In this document: positions 62,702-64,000 of the stretch, piece by piece
Numbering within the stretch: position 1 is the first letter of the stretch
Layout of the letters: each line of letters opens with the position of its first letter
Source: Phycisphaerales bacterium
GTDB lineage: Bacteria > Planctomycetota > Phycisphaerae > Sedimentisphaerales > Anaerobacaceae
Reading direction: 5' to 3'
DNA length: 64,000 bases
Assembly: GCA_030602885.1 (NCBI GenBank)
Contig: JAUVYV010000013.1
Coordinates: forward strand, 1-64,000
Position numbers and translations under genes: made by a program
The notes under the pieces: generated by a model
The model's database searches: none
The model's input: the letters and a program-made list of their open reading frames with translations, nothing else
Told to the model about the DNA's origin: nothing

Positions 62702-62730
62702 GCAATGCGTGCTTTAGAACCCCCAAAATG

Positions 62731-62765
62731 AAAAAGGAAGGTTCTCAAACGAAAACCTTCCTTCT
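62731..62765 (-). terminator. Terminator after the lysine-rich miniprotein gene
   Basis: GGAAGGTT at 62736-62743 pairs with AACCTTCC at 62754-62761. Reading the minus strand, a TTTTT tract follows (62735-62731). Confidence 0.7.
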
Positions 62766-62796
62766 TCGTGTTTTTGCCTTCACCTAAGGTGCTGTG

Positions 62797-62898
62797 CTAT
62801 TTTTTCTTCTTGGCCTTTTTCTTCTTCTTGGCTTTCTTCTTGGTTTTCTTCTTCGTCACTTTTCTCTTTTTCTTTGCTGCTTTCTTCTTCTTTGCCAT
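62797..62898 (-). CDS. 33-residue lysine-rich protein (histone-tail-like)
   Basis: Minus-strand ATG at 62898, TAG at 62797-62799. The product consists almost wholly of Lys with Ala, Thr, one Val and two Arg/Thr positions (start A-K-K-K-K-A-A-K-K-K-R). AAGGAG lies 8 bases before the ATG and a terminator follows the stop, so it is a separate expressed unit. It resembles C-terminal tails of H1-like and other nucleoid proteins. DNA binding is inferred from charge only. Confidence 0.75.
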   Translation of the reverse strand: MAKKKKAAKKKRKVTKKKTKKKAKKKKKAKKKK

Positions 62899-63173
62899 AT
62901 TCTGATCTCCTTATTGGCTTTGTGAAATCCTTTCACCAAAACACTAATTAACTTTTGAAAGTTTCGTCATTCATAATTCAAAGAAGCTAACGACCATGTT
63001 ATAATTTTTATCGTCCATAAATTAAGAAATACTTCATAAAAACTTGCGTCGCAGCAGTCTTACACGCGTTGTCGTATGGCATGAGAACAAATTCGGCCGG
63101 ACGCTTATTGCTTATGCGTTCTTGATTTCCTTTTTTCTTTGTTGGAAAATGTTGTTGATGTTTTGCCTGAGAC
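62899..63173. other. Intergenic gap upstream of the lysine-rich gene and nadD
   Basis: AT-rich, no gene accepted. A 70-codon plus frame (63044-63256) is Cys/Phe/Tyr-rich and has no ribosome site. It should hold the minus-strand promoter of the lysine-rich gene; only a weak TATAAC is seen near 63000. Confidence 0.35.
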
Positions 63174-63202
63174 TTTACAACGTGCGTAAGAGGTGGTATT
63201 CT
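63174..63202 (+). promoter_or_regulatory. Candidate extended -10 promoter upstream of nadD
   Basis: TTTACA at 63174-63179, 17 bases, TATTCT at 63197-63202, with TGG just before it (extended -10). The leader to nadD would be about 230 bases. Confidence 0.55.
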
Positions 63203-63441
63203 TATAAATGCGTTTCTTTAAGGCCACAGGCCTGTTTCGCGGCTCTCTGGGTGTGAGCACAATGGTTGAGTCTGTCAATGTTATGTTTGTCGATGGCTGT
63301 TTGAGATTGGAGACAAGAGAAATAAAGATGTCACCATGTGGGTCTGTATATTGCCTGTGACGGGAGTTTTTGAGGTAAGAATTTTTTTTCTTTTTTAGAA
63401 AAATTTTTTGCAGAAATTTACAATTCTGCTGTTAGTTGTTT
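63203..63441 (+). other. Long transcribed leader of nadD
   Basis: GGCCACAGGCC near 63221 forms a small stem, and GCAGAA...TTCTGC at 63411-63430 another. Two long T-runs lie between. It could be an untranslated leader or a small RNA; nothing diagnostic was seen. Confidence 0.3.
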
Positions 63442-64000
63442 ATGGCGAAGATGAAGATAGCTCTGTTCGGAGGAACCTTTGACCCGATTCACATCGGGCA
63501 TACAATTGTTGCGGATGCTGCTTGTGAAAGTATCGGCGCGGAGAAAGTTGTCTTCATTCCGGCGAAGCGTTCGCCTCTGAAGCATCTGTTTCCACATGCA
63601 AGTGACGAAGATAGATATGCGATGACAGCACTTGCTGTCTCGGACAACGAGAAGTCTGCGGTTAGTGATTATGAGCTGAAGAAGTCACAGCCGAGCTATA
63701 CGCTGGAGACGGTGCGATATTTTCAGGGGCACTATGGCAGTAATGCATCACTTCACTGGCTTGTCGGCGCCGACGGCGTGGACGATTTGCCGCACTGGTA
63801 TGGGATAGTCGAGCTGCTTGACGAGTGCAATTTGTCGGTGATGTATCGTGGGGGTTTTGAAAGGCCTGATTTTGCGAAGTTTGTCGGGCTGTGGGGCGGC
63901 GAGCGTCTTGCGAAGCTGGAACGCAATGTTATCAAGACGCCCTTGATTGAAACAAGCAGCACGGAAATCCGCAGCAGGATCGCCGCTGGTCAGTCGATTA
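63442..64000 (+). CDS. nadD: Nicotinate-nucleotide adenylyltransferase (3' end cut by window edge)
   Basis: 186 complete codons from the ATG at 63442, open at the right edge. ALFGGTFDPIHIGHTIVA is the nucleotidyltransferase signature (T/HxGH), and VFIPAKRSPLK, LVGADGVDDLPHWY and SSTEIRSRIAAG are NadD-specific. It makes deamido-NAD from nicotinate mononucleotide and ATP. No ribosome site is visible before the ATG. Confidence 0.94.
   Translation, partial: MAKMKIALFGGTFDPIHIGHTIVADAACESIGAEKVVFIPAKRSPLKHLFPHASDEDRYAMTALAVSDNEKSAVSDYELKKSQPSYTLETVRYFQGHYGSNASLHWLVGADGVDDLPHWYGIVELLDECNLSVMYRGGFERPDFAKFVGLWGGERLAKLERNVIKTPLIETSSTEIRSRIAAGQSI

Noticed and set aside
63044-63256. 70-codon plus frame
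   Set aside because: It overlaps the nadD promoter and lacks a ribosome site.
1-64000. CRISPR array or intact insertion sequence
   Set aside because: No regularly spaced direct repeats with unique spacers and no transposase were found; the only tandem arrays are 31-bp and 7-bp units without spacers.

Overview
The window reads as one continuous piece of a bacterial chromosome, most probably from the Planctomycetota, class Phycisphaerae or a close relative. This is an inference from gene content, not from a marker phylogeny. The pointers are large secreted carbohydrate-active enzymes and sulfatases, a Kdo synthesis gene (so an outer membrane), amino-acid biosynthesis genes scattered as singletons, GlnRS alongside GluRS, a zinc-ribbon membrane protein, and intergenic junk repeats of a kind I associate with planctomycete genomes. 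GTG and TTG starts are common. No rRNA, tRNA, CRISPR array or intact insertion sequence was found.

Layout. 0-16 kb: polysaccharide and envelope functions (secreted GH-A-like protein cut by the left edge, GH130, LtaS-like membrane phosphatase/sulfatase, GH127 arabinofuranosidase, Tat-exported lipoprotein sulfatase). Among them lie a ThiD2-ThiE fusion, a three-domain MetF/zinc-domain/pterin-methyltransferase fusion, and a secreted metalloprotease whose 3' end is cut by an amber codon. 16-31 kb: a sensor kinase, then housekeeping genes on the plus strand (smpB, DUF1844, trpC, TauE-like exporter; gltX, pfkB-type kinase, thpR, recA, alaS, zinc-ribbon membrane protein), with glnS opposed. 31-44 kb: minus-strand operons (aconitase, LOG protein, secreted protein, hisD; xerC/D; a six-gene zinc ribbon-leuS-CYTH-lipid kinase-kdsA-radical SAM operon). 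44-50 kb: cimA, dtd, an SDR, then a short G-rich block with a membrane-anchored ParA/CpsD-like protein lacking a P-loop, a Cys-rich miniprotein and an enlarged RNase HII homologue. 50-53.6 kb: a Cys-rich secreted protein and a complete DctPQM TRAP transporter.

53.7-58.4 kb is the clearest accessory island. A 1108-residue Eco57I/TaqI-type adenine methyltransferase is translationally coupled to a 231-residue PD-(D/E)XK-like nuclease. It is followed by a textbook sigma-70 promoter that drives only a 53-codon ORF running into 31-bp tandem repeats and an AAACCCAATT-type repeat tract. 58.4-64 kb: a LexA-like winged helix, bioY, a coiled-coil membrane protein, a decayed zinc-ribbon locus, lysA, a 33-residue lysine-rich protein with its own terminator, and nadD cut by the right edge.

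The best candidates for something new are the methylase/nuclease pair with its orphan promoter and repeats, the lysine-rich miniprotein, the MetF-methyltransferase fusion, the helix-turn-helix-like insert in GluRS, and strand-composition flips around 47.3-50.5 kb. Several genes (left-edge glycosidase, right-edge nadD, 47-aa zinc ribbon, 33-aa lysine-rich protein) were found by reading the sequence directly.
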